This document shows, one piece after another, positions 1-9,275 of a DNA stretch of 64,000 nt. This stretch comes from Pseudomonas entomophila (GTDB lineage: Bacteria; Pseudomonadota; Gammaproteobacteria; Pseudomonadales; Pseudomonadaceae), in the NCBI RefSeq assembly GCF_018417595.1, contig NZ_CP070982.1, forward strand, positions 1,575,501-1,639,500, given 5' to 3'. The position numbers and the translations under genes are program-made. The notes beneath the pieces were generated by a model. It worked only from the letters and a program-made list of their open reading frames with translations. It searched no databases and had not been told where the DNA came from. Positions within the stretch are counted from its first letter, which is position 1. Every line of letters starts with the position of its first letter.

Positions 1-1623
1 CCAGTCCAGTGTCGCGCCTTGCAGGTGCTTGAGGCCGGGTACCGGGAAATAGCCTTTCTTGCGGTCTATCACTTCATGGGGGATGACCCGCCGCGCAGCC
101 TGCTTGAGCACCTGTTTGCCGCCATCAGGCAGCTTGAAGCGGCCCGGGATGCGTGCTGACAATTCGACCAGGCGGTAGTCGAGGAAGGGCGTGCGCGCCT
201 CCAGGCCCCAGGCCATGGTCATGTTGTCCACGCGCTTGACCGGGTCGTCCACCAGCATCACCGTGCTGTCCAGGCGCAGGGCCTTGTCCACCGCATCGGG
301 CGCACCCGGACGAGCGAAGTGCTCGCGCACGAAGTCACCTGCGGCATCGCTCTCCAGCAGCCAGGGCGCTTGCACGGTCTCGCGGTATTCGTCGTGGCTG
401 CGGTCGAAGAAGGCGGCGCGGTAGGCGCTGAATGCGTCTTCGGCGCCGTCGACCTGTGGGTACCAGTGATAGCCGGCGAACAGCTCGTCGGCGCCCTGGC
501 CGCTCTGCACGCCCTTGCAGTGCTTCGCGACTTCCCGCGAGAGCAGATAGAAGGCGATGCAGTCATGGCTGACCATCGGTTCGCTCATGGCGCGGAACGC
601 CGCCGGCAACTGTTCGATGATCTCGTGTTCGTCGATGCGCAGTTGATGATGGCGGGTGCCGTAATGGCGGGCGATCAGGTCGGAGTACTGGAACTCGTCA
701 CCGCGCTCGCCACCGGCATCCTCGAAGCCGATGGAGAAGGTCGACAGGTCATCGATCCCGCTTTCGCGCAGCAGGCCGACCAACAGGCTGGAGTCGACGC
801 CACCAGACAACAGCACGCCGACATCCACCGCCGCGCGCTGGCGGATCGCCACTGCGTCGCGTGTGGTATCGAGCACCCGGGTGGTCCAGCCTTCGAGGTC
901 GAGTTCGCGCTCATCCGGGTTCGGGCCGTAGTGCAATTGCCACCAGGCCTGGCGTTCGACTTCACCGTGGTGGTCGATACGCATCCAGGTGCCGGGTTCG
1001 AGCTTCTGCACATTGGCCAGCAGGGTGCGCGGCGCGGGTACCACGGCGTGGAAGTTGAGGTAGTGGTTGAGCGCCACCGGGTCGATCATCGGGTCGATAT
1101 CGCCGCCCTTGAGCAGCGCCGGCAGGGTCGAGGCGAAGCGCAGGCGTTCGCCGTTGCGCGACAGGTACAGCGGCTTGACGCCGAGGCGGTCGCGGGCCAG
1201 GAACAGGCGCTGGTTGTCGCGCTCCCAGATGGCCAGGGCGAACATGCCGTTGAGCTTGGGCAGCAGTGCCGCACCCCAGGCGTGGTAGCCCTTGAGCAGC
1301 ACTTCGGTGTCGCCGTCCGAGTGGAAGTGGTAGCCCAGCTCCTGAAGCTCCTGGCGCAGTTCGGGGAAGTTGTAGATCGCGCCGTTGAAGGCCAGCGACA
1401 GCCCCAGGGGCGTGTCGACCATGGGCTGGGCCGAGCCGTCGGACAGATCCATGATCTTCAGTCGGCGGTGGCCGAGGGCAATCGGGCCCTGGCTATGGAA
1501 GCCCCAGGCGTCGGGGCCGCGGGGTGCCAGGTGGTGGGTGATGCGCTCCACGGCGGCGAGGTCCGCCGGGCGTGGGGCTTGGTCGAGGGGGGTGAAACGT
1601 AACTCTCCTGCTAATCCGCACAT
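1..1623 (-). CDS. asnO: N-acetylglutaminylglutamine amidotransferase, asparagine-synthase type (3' end cut by window)
   Basis: Glutamine-dependent amidotransferase that should amidate N-acetylglutaminylglutamine to the osmoprotectant NAGGN in the cytoplasm. The protein begins MCGLAGELRF, so the catalytic Cys2 of class II glutamine amidotransferases is exposed after Met removal. The glutaminase domain fills about residues 2-200, and the synthetase P-loop LLSGGVDSS lies near 271-279. Only 541 codons are inside the window; the family is close to 590 residues, so roughly 50 C-terminal residues lie to the left. The ATG at 1621-1623 has TAAGGA upstream and is the only start that puts Cys at position 2. 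In relatives the partner acetyltransferase/ligase gene ngg lies next to it, here outside the window. Plain asparagine synthetase B is the alternative, but the sequence style fits the NAGGN subfamily better. Confidence 0.85.
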   Translation of the reverse strand, partial: MCGLAGELRFTPLDQAPRPADLAAVERITHHLAPRGPDAWGFHSQGPIALGHRRLKIMDLSDGSAQPMVDTPLGLSLAFNGAIYNFPELRQELQELGYHFHSDGDTEVLLKGYHAWGAALLPKLNGMFALAIWERDNQRLFLARDRLGVKPLYLSRNGERLRFASTLPALLKGGDIDPMIDPVALNHYLNFHAVVPAPRTLLANVQKLEPGTWMRIDHHGEVERQAWWQLHYGPNPDERELDLEGWTTRVLDTTRDAVAIRQRAAVDVGVLLSGGVDSSLLVGLLRESGIDDLSTFSIGFEDAGGERGDEFQYSDLIARHYGTRHHQLRIDEHEIIEQLPAAFRAMSEPMVSHDCIAFYLLSREVAKHCKGVQSGQGADELFAGYHWYPQVDGAEDAFSAYRAAFFDRSHDEYRETVQAPWLLESDAAGDFVREHFARPGAPDAVDKALRLDSTVMLVDDPVKRVDNMTMAWGLEARTPFLDYRLVELSARIPGRFKLPDGGKQVLKQAARRVIPHEVIDRKKGYFPVPGLKHLQGATLDW

Positions 1624-1744
1624 AATTCCTTACCGGTTTTGCCGTTGGGGAGGTGCGCCCTTTATTCCGGGCACCTAGTGAAGGACATGGGTGAGCTGCG
1701 AGAGTTTTATATCGATCTGTTATATAGGGTGGTGCGCGAGTGCC

Positions 1745-1831
1745 CTGTAGGAGCGGCTTCAGCCGCAATGCGGGCGTCACCGTGCCTGGCACCCGCTTCG
1801 CGGGTGATCGCGGCTAAAGCCGCTCCCACAG
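1745..1831. repeat. REP-type inverted pair between mnmC stop and asnO start
   Basis: Two imperfect inverted arms of the GTAGGAGCGGCTTTAGCCGC type, at about 1745-1766 and 1810-1831, face each other around a GC-rich centre. The same type recurs at 62215-62303. It sits in the 244-base gap upstream of asnO, so it could lie in the mnmC 3' end or the asnO leader region. Confidence 0.8.
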
Positions 1832-1867
1832 TGGTCGTATCGGATCGCCCAACCGGCGAACAATCCA

Positions 1868-3838
1868 CTACTTGCCGCGAATCAGGCGGCGCAAGGCAAA
1901 GCGGTTGGGATGGCACGCCTCGGCAACGGCCCTGGGGACCGGCAACGGTTCGCCGCAGACCCACGCCGCGATCAATTCGCCCGACAACGGCGCCGTGATC
2001 AGCCCGCGCGATCCATGCCCGCTGTTGACGTACAGCCCATCCAGCCACGGGCAGGCGATATCCGGCACCTGTCGTGCATCCTTTGCCAGCATGGCATAGG
2101 TGGTGTTGAACGCCTGGACATTCGCGACCGGCCCGACAATGGGCAGGTAGTCGGGGCTGGTGCAGCGAAACGCCGCGCGCCCTTCGAGCTGTTCGGCATC
2201 AAGCTCGGCGGTAGCCAGGCGCGTGGCCAGGTCGGTCGAGATATCCTCCAGCAGCCCGAGGTTGCCCTGGTGCTCCGCGGTGGTCGGTGTGAGGTCTTCG
2301 TTGTGGAAGTCGAAGCTGGCCCCGAGGGTGTGCTCGTCGCCACGCGGCGGCGCGACATAGCCATCGGCGCAGACCACCGTGCGCAGCTCGCGGCTGGCCT
2401 CGGTGGCCGGCAGGCGGGTGATCTGCCCGCGGATACGCTTGAGCGGCAGCTCGGCGCAGGCCGTGAAGCGCCGCACATCGGCGGCACCGGCCAGCACCAC
2501 CAGCGGCGCGCTGGCCAGCAGGCGCTTGCCATCCCAGGCCTGCCACAGGCCATCGGCCTTGCGCAGTTCGACCACTTCGTGGTGGTTGAGCAGGCGAATA
2601 TTCGGATGCCCGAGCTGCGCCTGGCACAAGGCCGGTGGATGCACCCAGCCGCCTTCGGGATAGAACAGGCCACCGCAGGCCAGGGCGATGCCGGCCACAG
2701 CCTCGGCCTGGTCGCGTTCCAGCCGCTGCAGCAGGCTTGCGTCGAACGCAGCAGCCAGCTTGGCCTGGCGTGCGGCTTCCTGATCGTCGAAGGCCAGTTG
2801 CAGTACGCCGCAGGCGTCCCAGTCCTGGCCGCGTTGCAGGTGTTCGAGCCAGCGGCGGGTGTAGCCGAAGCCTGAGAGGATCATCTGCGAGAGGGCGGTG
2901 CCGTGGGCGGAAAGCTTGAGGTACAGCACGCCCTGTGGATTGCCCGAGGCCTCCTGGGCCGGGCTGGCGTGGCGCTCCAGCACGCTGACCTGCCAGCCAC
3001 GCTCGGCCAGGCTCCTGGCCGTGGCGCTGCCGGCCAGGCCGGCACCGATCACCAGCGCTTCGCGTGGGCCGGGCAAATCGGTCGGGCGTGCATACCAAGG
3101 CGCGGCCGGCGAAGCTGCGGCGCCCGTGTATACACCGTGCATCACTTCCCATTTCTTGCCGATGCCCGGCACCTTCTTCATGGTGAAGCCGGCTTCGATC
3201 AGCGAGCGGCGCACCCAACCGGTGGTGGTGAAGGTGCCCAGCGTGGTCCCCGGCCGCGACAGGCGGGCCAGCTGGGTGAAAAGCTCGGGCGTCCACATGT
3301 CGGGGTTCTTTGCCGGGGCGAAGCCGTCGAGGAACCAGGCGTCGATATGAGCGTCGAGCTGCGGCAACTGCTCCAGCGCATCGCCGATCATCAGGGTCAG
3401 GGTGACCCGGCCTCCGTCGAGGCTGAACTGCTGGAAGCCTGGGTGGATCGCTACGTACTGTTCGAGCAACGGCTGGGTGAACGCAGCCAGCTCTGGCCAA
3501 AGCTGCGTGGCACGGGCGAGGTCGTCGCGGCTCAGCGGGTATTTTTCGACGCTGACGAAGTGCAGGCGTGCCCCGGCCGGGGCCAGTTCGGCGAACAGTT
3601 GCCAGGCGCAGAAGAAGTTCATGCCGGTGCCAAAGCCTGTCTCGCCGATCACCAGGCAGTCGTGCGGCTTCAGTTCGGCGAAGCGCTGGCGCAGATGGTT
3701 CTGCTCGATGAACACGTGCAGGGTCTCGTCGATGCCCTCATTGATGGCGAAATAGACATCGTTGTATTGCCGCGAGTGGGGACGGCCCTGGTCGTCCCAG
3801 TCGATCTGGGCATTTTGAGGGAGGGAGGTGTCGGACAT
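1868..3838 (-). CDS. mnmC: Bifunctional tRNA (mnm5s2U34) modification enzyme MnmC
   Basis: Carries out the last two steps of mnm5(s2)U synthesis at tRNA wobble position 34: FAD-dependent removal of the carboxymethyl group, then SAM-dependent methylation. The protein is 656 residues, the normal full length. The N-terminal methyltransferase domain has the SAM-binding stretch GETGFGTG near residues 65-72. The C-terminal oxidase domain starts with the dinucleotide motif VIGAGLAGS near 263-271. I chose the ATG at 3836-3838, giving MSDTSLPQNA; another ATG two codons upstream (3842-3844) is possible, and neither has a strong ribosome site. It is transcribed divergently from pap across a 124-base gap containing a long inverted repeat. 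Confidence 0.95.
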   Translation of the reverse strand: MSDTSLPQNAQIDWDDQGRPHSRQYNDVYFAINEGIDETLHVFIEQNHLRQRFAELKPHDCLVIGETGFGTGMNFFCAWQLFAELAPAGARLHFVSVEKYPLSRDDLARATQLWPELAAFTQPLLEQYVAIHPGFQQFSLDGGRVTLTLMIGDALEQLPQLDAHIDAWFLDGFAPAKNPDMWTPELFTQLARLSRPGTTLGTFTTTGWVRRSLIEAGFTMKKVPGIGKKWEVMHGVYTGAAASPAAPWYARPTDLPGPREALVIGAGLAGSATARSLAERGWQVSVLERHASPAQEASGNPQGVLYLKLSAHGTALSQMILSGFGYTRRWLEHLQRGQDWDACGVLQLAFDDQEAARQAKLAAAFDASLLQRLERDQAEAVAGIALACGGLFYPEGGWVHPPALCQAQLGHPNIRLLNHHEVVELRKADGLWQAWDGKRLLASAPLVVLAGAADVRRFTACAELPLKRIRGQITRLPATEASRELRTVVCADGYVAPPRGDEHTLGASFDFHNEDLTPTTAEHQGNLGLLEDISTDLATRLATAELDAEQLEGRAAFRCTSPDYLPIVGPVANVQAFNTTYAMLAKDARQVPDIACPWLDGLYVNSGHGSRGLITAPLSGELIAAWVCGEPLPVPRAVAEACHPNRFALRRLIRGK

Positions 3839-3846
3839 GGTCATAT

Positions 3847-3937
3847 ACAAGCCGCAAGTTGCAAGCTTTGAGCTGCAAGAAAAAAGCGAATAGTGGCACG
3901 ACCTGCTATTTCTTGCAGCTTGAAGCTTGTAGCTTGT
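3847..3937. repeat. Long inverted repeat in the mnmC/pap divergent intergenic region
   Basis: Arms 3847-3882 and 3909-3937 are imperfect reverse complements built from AAGCTTGCAGCTTG-like words; TTTCTTGCAGCTTGAAGC on the right mirrors the left arm. The element fills most of the space between two divergent genes and differs from the other REP families in the window. Confidence 0.75.
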
Positions 3938-3962
3938 AAAAGATCCATTGACGGAGTCCCCC

Positions 3963-5453
3963 ATGTTCGAATCCGCGGAAATCGGCCACAGCATCGACAA
4001 GGAAACGTACGAAGCAGAAGTCCCCGCCCTGCGCGAGGCGCTGCTCGAAGCCCAGTACGAGCTCAAGCAGCAGTCGCGGTTCCCGGTGATCGTGCTGATC
4101 AACGGCATCGAAGGTGCCGGCAAGGGCGAGACGGTCAAGCTGCTCAACGAATGGATGGACCCGCGGCTGATCGAGGTGCGCACCTTCGACCAGCAGACCG
4201 ATGAAGAGCTGGCGCGCCCGCCGGCCTGGCGTTACTGGCGGGCGTTGCCACCGAAAGGGCGCATGGGCGTGTTCTTCGGCAACTGGTACAGCCAGATGCT
4301 CGAAGGCCGCGTGCATGGGCAGTTCAAGGACGCCGTGCTCGACCAGGCCATCGCTGGTGCCGAGCGCCTGGAGCAGATGCTCTGCGACGAGGGCGCGCTG
4401 ATCATCAAGTTCTGGTTCCACCTGTCGAAGAAGCAGATGAAGGCGCGGCTCAAGGCGCTGAAGGAAGACCCGCTGCACAACTGGCGCATCAGCCCGCTGG
4501 ACTGGCAGCAATCGGAAACCTACGACCGTTTCGTACGCTTCGGCGAGCGTGTGCTGCGCCGCACCAGCCGCGACTATGCGCCCTGGCACGTGATCGAAGG
4601 CGTCGACCCGCATTACCGCAGCCTGGCCGTTGGGCGCATCCTGCTGGAGAGCCTGCAGGCGGCACTGGGCAACAAGCCGCTCAAGCACCAGGGCAACGTC
4701 GCACCCTTGGGGCGCAGCATCGACCAGAAGAGCCTGCTGGGTGCGCTCGACCTGAGCAAGCGCCTGGACAAGCGCGACTATGAGGAACAACTGGTCACCG
4801 AACAGGCGCGCCTGGCGGGGCTTCTGCGTAACAAGCACATGCGCCGGCATGCGCTGGTGGCGGTGTTCGAAGGCAACGACGCTGCAGGCAAGGGCGGGGC
4901 GATTCGCCGCGTGGCGGCGGCGCTGGACCCGCGCCAGTACCGCATCGTGCCGATTGCCGCGCCCACTGAGGAAGAGCGTGCCCAACCGTACCTCTGGCGC
5001 TTCTGGCGGCACATCCCGGCGCGCGGCAAGTTCACCGTCTTCGACCGTTCCTGGTATGGCCGGGTGCTGGTGGAGCGGGTCGAGGGTTTCTGCAGCCCGG
5101 CCGACTGGATGCGTGCCTACGGCGAGATCAACGATTTCGAGGAACAGCTGCGCAATGCCGGGGTGGTGGTGGTCAAGTTCTGGTTGGCCATCGACCAGCA
5201 AACCCAACTCGAGCGGTTCGAGGAGCGCGAGCAGATCCCGTTCAAGCGCTACAAGATCACCGAGGAAGACTGGCGTAACCGTGACAAGTGGGATGTATAC
5301 GCGGAGGCGGTGGGCGACATGGTCGACCGCACCAGCACCGAGATCGCGCCGTGGACCTTGGTGGAGGCCAACGACAAGCGCTGGGCGCGGGTGAAGGTGC
5401 TGCGCACGATCAACGAGGCCCTGGAGGCGGCGTTCACCAAAGACAAGAATTGA
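3963..5453 (+). CDS. pap: Polyphosphate:AMP phosphotransferase (two-domain PPK2)
   Basis: Transfers phosphate from inorganic polyphosphate to AMP to make ADP. The 496-residue protein is a tandem of two PPK2 domains. Domain 1 (about 10-235) has the P-loop GIEGAGKGE near 48-56. Domain 2 (about 260-490) has EGNDAAGKGG near 303-312 and the catalytic-type motif DRSWYGR at 361-367. Domain 1 has GNWYSQ where DRSWY is expected, which fits the family pattern of a structural N-terminal and a catalytic C-terminal domain. The ATG at 3963 follows GGAG at a good distance; an in-frame TTG at 3948 is less likely. A REP pair follows the stop codon. Confidence 0.93.
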   Translation: MFESAEIGHSIDKETYEAEVPALREALLEAQYELKQQSRFPVIVLINGIEGAGKGETVKLLNEWMDPRLIEVRTFDQQTDEELARPPAWRYWRALPPKGRMGVFFGNWYSQMLEGRVHGQFKDAVLDQAIAGAERLEQMLCDEGALIIKFWFHLSKKQMKARLKALKEDPLHNWRISPLDWQQSETYDRFVRFGERVLRRTSRDYAPWHVIEGVDPHYRSLAVGRILLESLQAALGNKPLKHQGNVAPLGRSIDQKSLLGALDLSKRLDKRDYEEQLVTEQARLAGLLRNKHMRRHALVAVFEGNDAAGKGGAIRRVAAALDPRQYRIVPIAAPTEEERAQPYLWRFWRHIPARGKFTVFDRSWYGRVLVERVEGFCSPADWMRAYGEINDFEEQLRNAGVVVVKFWLAIDQQTQLERFEEREQIPFKRYKITEEDWRNRDKWDVYAEAVGDMVDRTSTEIAPWTLVEANDKRWARVKVLRTINEALEAAFTKDKN

Positions 5454-5461
5454 TCCGTGCC

Positions 5462-5537
5462 GCCCTCTTCGCGGGTAAACCCGCTCCCACAGGGATTGTC
5501 GCAAACCTGTGGGAGCGGGTTTACCCGCGAAGAGGGC
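5462..5537. repeat. Perfect REP doublet, GTGGGAGCGGGTTTACCCGC family
   Basis: A perfect inverted repeat with 32-base arms (5462-5493 and 5506-5537) around a 12-base spacer, placed directly after the pap stop codon. The same family recurs at 6626-6692. It could act as a transcript-end stabiliser. Confidence 0.93.
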
Positions 5538-5656
5538 GACACGTTCGTATCGGGCATGCCCGGAAGGAATGACCTGATGAAATCTTTTCCCGCCACTTCT
5601 CTCCCGCCAACCCTTTAGACTGCACTTCCCCCGCTACCGGCCTGACCGAGGACACC

Positions 5657-6610
5657 ATGCACATCTCTTCCGGACGCTGGGTCCATGGCCTGTCGCTGGC
5701 TCTGTTGACCGCCTTTCTCTGGGGCATCCTGCCGATCAAGCTCAAGCAGGTACTGCAGGTGATGGACCCGGTAACGGTCACCTGGTACCGCTTGAGCGTC
5801 TCGGGTGGCCTGCTGTTCGCCTGGCTGGCGGCCAATCGACGGCTACCGTCGTTCAGGCACCTGGGCCTCAAGGGCAAGGGGCTGGTGGCAGTCGCGGTGG
5901 GTGGGCTGGTGGGCAACTATGTGTTGTACCTCGTCGGGCTCAACCTGCTCAGCCCCGGCACGGCGCAACTGGTGGTGCAGCTCGGGCCGGTACTGCTGCT
6001 GGTGGCCAGTGTGTTCGTGTTCAAGGAGCGCTTCAGCCTCGGGCAGGGCCTGGGGTTGCTGGTGTTGATGGCAGGCTTCGGGTTGTTCTTCAACCAGCGC
6101 CTGGAAGAGCTGTTCACATCGCTCGGTACCTACACCACCGGTGTGCTGACCATCATCCTCGCCACCAGCATCTGGGTGTTCTACGCCTTGAGCCAAAAGC
6201 AATTGCTGACCGTGTGGAACTCGCAGCAGGTGATGATGGTGATCTACCTGTGCTGCGCGCTGCTGCTCACGCCCTGGGTGCATCCACTGGAGGCGCTGCA
6301 ACTGAGCCCGGTGCAGGGCTGGCTGTTGCTGGCCTGCTGCCTCAACACCCTGGTGGCCTACGGCGCATTTGCCGAGGCACTGGCGCATTGGGAGGCCTCA
6401 CGGGTGAGCGCCACGCTGGCGCTGACGCCGCTGGTGACCTTCGTGGCCGTGGCATTGGCGGCCTGGGTGTGGCCGGAGCATGTGCAGGCCGAGGATATCA
6501 ATGGCCTGGGGTATGTGGGCGCGGTGACGGTGGTGCTGGGCTCGGCGCTGGTGGCATTGGGGCCATCGCTGGTGGCGGGGTGGAAAGCACGGGGGGCGCA
6601 GGCACGCTGA
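5657..6610 (+). CDS. EamA/DMT-family inner-membrane transporter
   Basis: A 317-residue, strongly hydrophobic protein with about ten predicted membrane segments in two five-helix halves, the EamA repeat layout of the drug/metabolite transporter superfamily. The opening segment LSLALLTAFLWGILPIKLK and the half starting near residue 160 (TIILATSIWVFYALSQKQLL) mark the two repeats. The substrate cannot be read from the sequence; relatives export amino acids or metabolites. It stands alone on the plus strand between two REP doublets, convergent with fumC. The ATG at 5657 follows GAGGACACC, a usable ribosome site. Confidence 0.85.
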   Translation: MHISSGRWVHGLSLALLTAFLWGILPIKLKQVLQVMDPVTVTWYRLSVSGGLLFAWLAANRRLPSFRHLGLKGKGLVAVAVGGLVGNYVLYLVGLNLLSPGTAQLVVQLGPVLLLVASVFVFKERFSLGQGLGLLVLMAGFGLFFNQRLEELFTSLGTYTTGVLTIILATSIWVFYALSQKQLLTVWNSQQVMMVIYLCCALLLTPWVHPLEALQLSPVQGWLLLACCLNTLVAYGAFAEALAHWEASRVSATLALTPLVTFVAVALAAWVWPEHVQAEDINGLGYVGAVTVVLGSALVALGPSLVAGWKARGAQAR

Positions 6611-6625
6611 CGACCATGTTGGCTT

Positions 6626-6692
6626 CTTCGCGGGTAAACCCGCTCCCACAGGGATCACCATGGCCCCTGTGGGAGCGGGTTTACCCGCGAAG
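6626..6692. repeat. Perfect REP doublet between convergent genes
   Basis: Arms 6626-6653 and 6665-6692 are exact 28-base reverse complements of the CGCGGGTAAACCCGCTCCCA family. It fills the space between the converging EamA transporter and fumC and may serve as a bidirectional transcript end. Confidence 0.93.
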
Positions 6693-6711
6693 GGGGCGGC
6701 ACATGAACCGA

Positions 6712-8106
6712 TCAGCCCTTGCCCCCCGGCGCCAGCATGTTCTCCGGCCGTACCCACTGGTCGAACTGCTCGTTGGTCAGGTACTTCAGCTCCAGCGCCG
6801 CCTCCCGCAGGGTCTTGCCCTCGCTGTAGGCCTTCTTGGCGATTTCCGCCGCCTTGTCGTAACCGATGTGCGGGTTCAGCGCCGTCACCAGCATCAGCCC
6901 GCGCTCCAGGTGCGCTGCCATCTGCCCGGCATCCGGCTCGATCCCGGCCACGCAATGCTGCTGGAAGTTGTGGCAGCCATCGGCCAATAGCGCGATCGAT
7001 TGCAGCAGGTTGTGGATGATCACCGGCTTGAACACGTTCAGTTGCAGGTGCCCCTGGCTGGCGGCAAAGCCGATCGCCGCGTCGTTGCCAAGCACCTGGC
7101 AGGCCAGCATCGACAGCGCCTCGCACTGGGTCGGATTGACCTTGCCGGGCATGATCGAACTGCCGGGCTCGTTGGCCGGCAGGCGTACCTCGGCAAGCCC
7201 CGCGCGCGGGCCCGAACCGAGCAGGCGCAAGTCGTTGGCAATCTTCATCAACGCCACGGCCAGGGTTTTCAGCGCGCCCGCCAGGCTGGTCAACGGTTCG
7301 TGGCCGGCGAGGGCGGCGAATTTGTTCGGCGCGGTCACGAACGGCAGGCCGGACAGGGCGGCCAGTTCGGCGGCGATGGCTTCGGCGAAACCGTGCGGGG
7401 CATTGAGCCCGGTGCCCACGGCAGTGCCGCCCTGGGCCAGCTCGCAGACCGCCGGCAACGTCGCGCGAATGGCGCGCTGGGCGTAGTCGAGCTGGGCGAC
7501 GAACGCCGAGACTTCCTGGCCGAAGGTGATGGGGGTGGCGTCCATCATGTGCGTGCGGCCGGTCTTCACCAGTTTTTCGTGGCGCTCCGACAACTCCGCC
7601 AACCCCGAGGCGAGTTCGCCGATCGCTGGCAGCAGCTTCGCGTGTACCGCCTGGGCCGCGGCGATGTGCATGGCGGTGGGGAAGCAGTCGTTGGAGCTCT
7701 GCGAGCGGTTGACGTGGTCGTTGGGGTGGACTGGTACCTTGCCGCCGCGGCCTTTGCCGGCCAGTTCGTTGGCGCGCCCGGCGATCACTTCGTTGACGTT
7801 CATGTTGCTCTGGGTGCCGCTGCCGGTCTGCCAGACCACCAGCGGGAACTGATCGTCATGTTCGCCATCCAGCACTTCATCGGCAGCCTGTTCGATCAGC
7901 CGGGCGATGTCTGCGGGCAGGTCGCCGTTGCGATCATTGACCCGCGCCGCCGCTTTCTTGATCAACGCCAGGGCATGCAGCACCGCGAGCGGCATGCGCT
8001 CCTTGCCGATGGCGAAGTTGATCAGCGAGCGCTGGGTCTGCGCACCCCAGTAGGCCTCCTCCGGAACTTCGACCGGGCCCAGGCTGTCTGTCTCGATACG
8101 GCTCAT
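6712..8106 (-). CDS. fumC: Class II fumarate hydratase FumC
   Basis: Iron-independent fumarase interconverting fumarate and L-malate in the TCA cycle. The 464-residue length is standard. Visible motifs are [11 protein letters not shown] near 97-106, the substrate-binding [11 protein letters not shown] near 182-192, and the superfamily signature [11 protein letters not shown] at 315-325 with the catalytic serine loop. The ATG at 8104-8106 is preceded by AAGGAG, which fixes the start. The gene is monocistronic here and divergent from the DUF2059 gene. No fagA or sodA partner is next to it, unlike the iron-regulated fumC operon known in some Pseudomonas, so this may be a second, differently regulated fumarase. 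Confidence 0.96.
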   Translation of the reverse strand: MSRIETDSLGPVEVPEEAYWGAQTQRSLINFAIGKERMPLAVLHALALIKKAAARVNDRNGDLPADIARLIEQAADEVLDGEHDDQFPLVVWQTGSGTQSNMNVNEVIAGRANELAGKGRGGKVPVHPNDHVNRSQSSNDCFPTAMHIAAAQAVHAKLLPAIGELASGLAELSERHEKLVKTGRTHMMDATPITFGQEVSAFVAQLDYAQRAIRATLPAVCELAQGGTAVGTGLNAPHGFAEAIAAELAALSGLPFVTAPNKFAALAGHEPLTSLAGALKTLAVALMKIANDLRLLGSGPRAGLAEVRLPANEPGSSIMPGKVNPTQCEALSMLACQVLGNDAAIGFAASQGHLQLNVFKPVIIHNLLQSIALLADGCHNFQQHCVAGIEPDAGQMAAHLERGLMLVTALNPHIGYDKAAEIAKKAYSEGKTLREAALELKYLTNEQFDQWVRPENMLAPGGKG

Positions 8107-8259
8107 GCTGCGCTCACTCCTTTGTAGTCCGAAATCGCAGTTTAGGCCCTGATTCGACAGCGCGGTTCCATCGCTCGTCGTGCCACTTGAGCACTTCGCC
8201 ATCACGGCGCAGAATGCTCTACTCTGAGGTACTCGCCTCTCTTTCTTGAAGGAAATGCA

Positions 8260-8778
8260 ATGACCCGTCTTCGTGTCCTCTGTGCCGCCGTTGCCCTGGT
8301 CTGCGCCAGCGGCCAGGTACTCGCCGCAACCCCCAGCCACAATGCTGCCGCCGAGAAATTCCTGACCCTGGCCAATGCCGACAAGCTGGGCACCCCGGTG
8401 TACATGCAGGTCCAGCAGATGTTCGCCCAGCGTTTCGAGCAAACCAAGGCGCCCGCCTCCAAGAAATCCGTCCTCGACAGCTACCAGGCCAAGGCCAACG
8501 CCGCCCTGGACAACGCCATCGGCTGGAAGAAGCTCAAGCCGAAGATGGTCGACCTGTACACCGCCACCTTCACCGAAGGCGAGCTGAACGACCTGGTCAA
8601 GTTCTACGAGTCGCCGCTGGGCAAGAAAGTCCTGCGCGAAATGCCTAAAGTCACCCAGCAATCGGCGCAACTGACCCAGCAAAGCCTGGAGCCGGCCGTG
8701 CCGGTGGTGAACAAGCTGCTCGACGACATGACCAAGGAACTCGACCCGAATGCCGGCAAGGCACCGGCGAAGAAGTGA
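8260..8778 (+). CDS. Secreted DUF2059 protein
   Basis: A 172-residue protein with a clear Sec signal peptide: positive MTRLR, a hydrophobic core, and cleavage likely after VLAA near residue 23. The mature part is helical with the DUF2059 hallmark ending in a stretch like [20 protein letters not shown] (about 105-124), where FY and SP.GKK are typical. The function of the family is not established; the product should be periplasmic. The C-terminus is lysine and alanine rich. bolA follows after 10 bases, suggesting co-transcription. The start follows AAGGAAATGCA, a good ribosome site. Confidence 0.85.
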   Translation: MTRLRVLCAAVALVCASGQVLAATPSHNAAAEKFLTLANADKLGTPVYMQVQQMFAQRFEQTKAPASKKSVLDSYQAKANAALDNAIGWKKLKPKMVDLYTATFTEGELNDLVKFYESPLGKKVLREMPKVTQQSAQLTQQSLEPAVPVVNKLLDDMTKELDPNAGKAPAKK

Positions 8779-8788
8779 GCCTGACGCG

Positions 8789-9085
8789 ATGAGCATGCAG
8801 CAACGCATCGAACAGCAACTGGCGCCGCTGGCCAGCCAGCACCTTGAAGTGCACAACGAGAGCCACATGCACAGCCGTGGCCAGGAAACGCACTACAAGG
8901 CGGTGCTGGTCAGCGAGCAGTTCGCCGGGCTGAACAGCGTCAAGCGTCACCAGAAGGTCTACGCCACCATGGGCGAGCTGATGGGCGAGATCCATGCCCT
9001 GGCCATCCACACCTACACACCCGAAGAGTGGGCGGCGGTCGGTGTGGCGCCAGCCTCGCCGGTGTGCGCCGGCGGCGGGCACTGA
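8789..9085 (+). CDS. bolA: BolA family protein
   Basis: A 98-residue BolA-fold protein. The family works with monothiol glutaredoxins in iron-sulfur trafficking, and E. coli BolA also acts as a stress-response transcription factor. The N-terminal [20 protein letters not shown] and the conserved stretch KRHQKVY near residue 51, followed by [13 protein letters not shown], match E. coli BolA in order. The tail carries [10 protein letters not shown], comparable to the SPPC tail of BolA. Start choice is ATG 8789 or ATG 8795 (MSMQQ); both are close to the upstream stop. Confidence 0.88.
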   Translation: MSMQQRIEQQLAPLASQHLEVHNESHMHSRGQETHYKAVLVSEQFAGLNSVKRHQKVYATMGELMGEIHALAIHTYTPEEWAAVGVAPASPVCAGGGH

Positions 9086-9101
9086 ATCCTTTCCGTCCTT
9101 C

Positions 9102-9110
9102 TGGTACAAT
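9102..9110 (+). promoter_or_regulatory. Extended -10 element, likely trhO promoter
   Basis: The string TGGTACAAT is a TGn-extended -10 box. No convincing -35 is visible, as is usual for extended -10 promoters. It would start transcription near 9117 and place the REP doublet at 9141-9201 inside a leader of about 160 bases before trhO. Confidence 0.45.
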
Positions 9111-9140
9111 CCGCGTCATTCCCTTGGGGGCCGCCGCGCG

Positions 9141-9201
9141 GCCCATCGCCGGCAAGCCTGCTTCTACAAAACCTGTAGGGGCCGGCTTGCCGGCGATGGG
9201 C
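9141..9201. repeat. REP doublet, GCCGGCTTGCCGGCGATGGGC family
   Basis: Inverted arms beginning GCCCATCGCCGGCAAGCC at 9141 and ending GGCTTGCCGGCGATGGGC at 9201, with an AT-rich centre. This is a second REP family, also found at 26472-26570. It lies between bolA and trhO. Confidence 0.85.
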
Positions 9202-9275
9202 TGTGCAGCAGCCCCCTTGCTTTTGTCAAACCCGGTCCGCCCCTTACGAGGGCAACCACCTGGAGATGCACATCC

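Noticed and set aside
319..1602. Plus-strand frame of 427 codons
   Set aside because: It is the opposite strand of asnO, which has Cys2 and the synthetase P-loop. The plus-strand translation has no domain character.
3906..5504. Minus-strand frame of 532 codons
   Set aside because: Shadow of pap; it runs through both P-loops in antisense and the translation is low-complexity.
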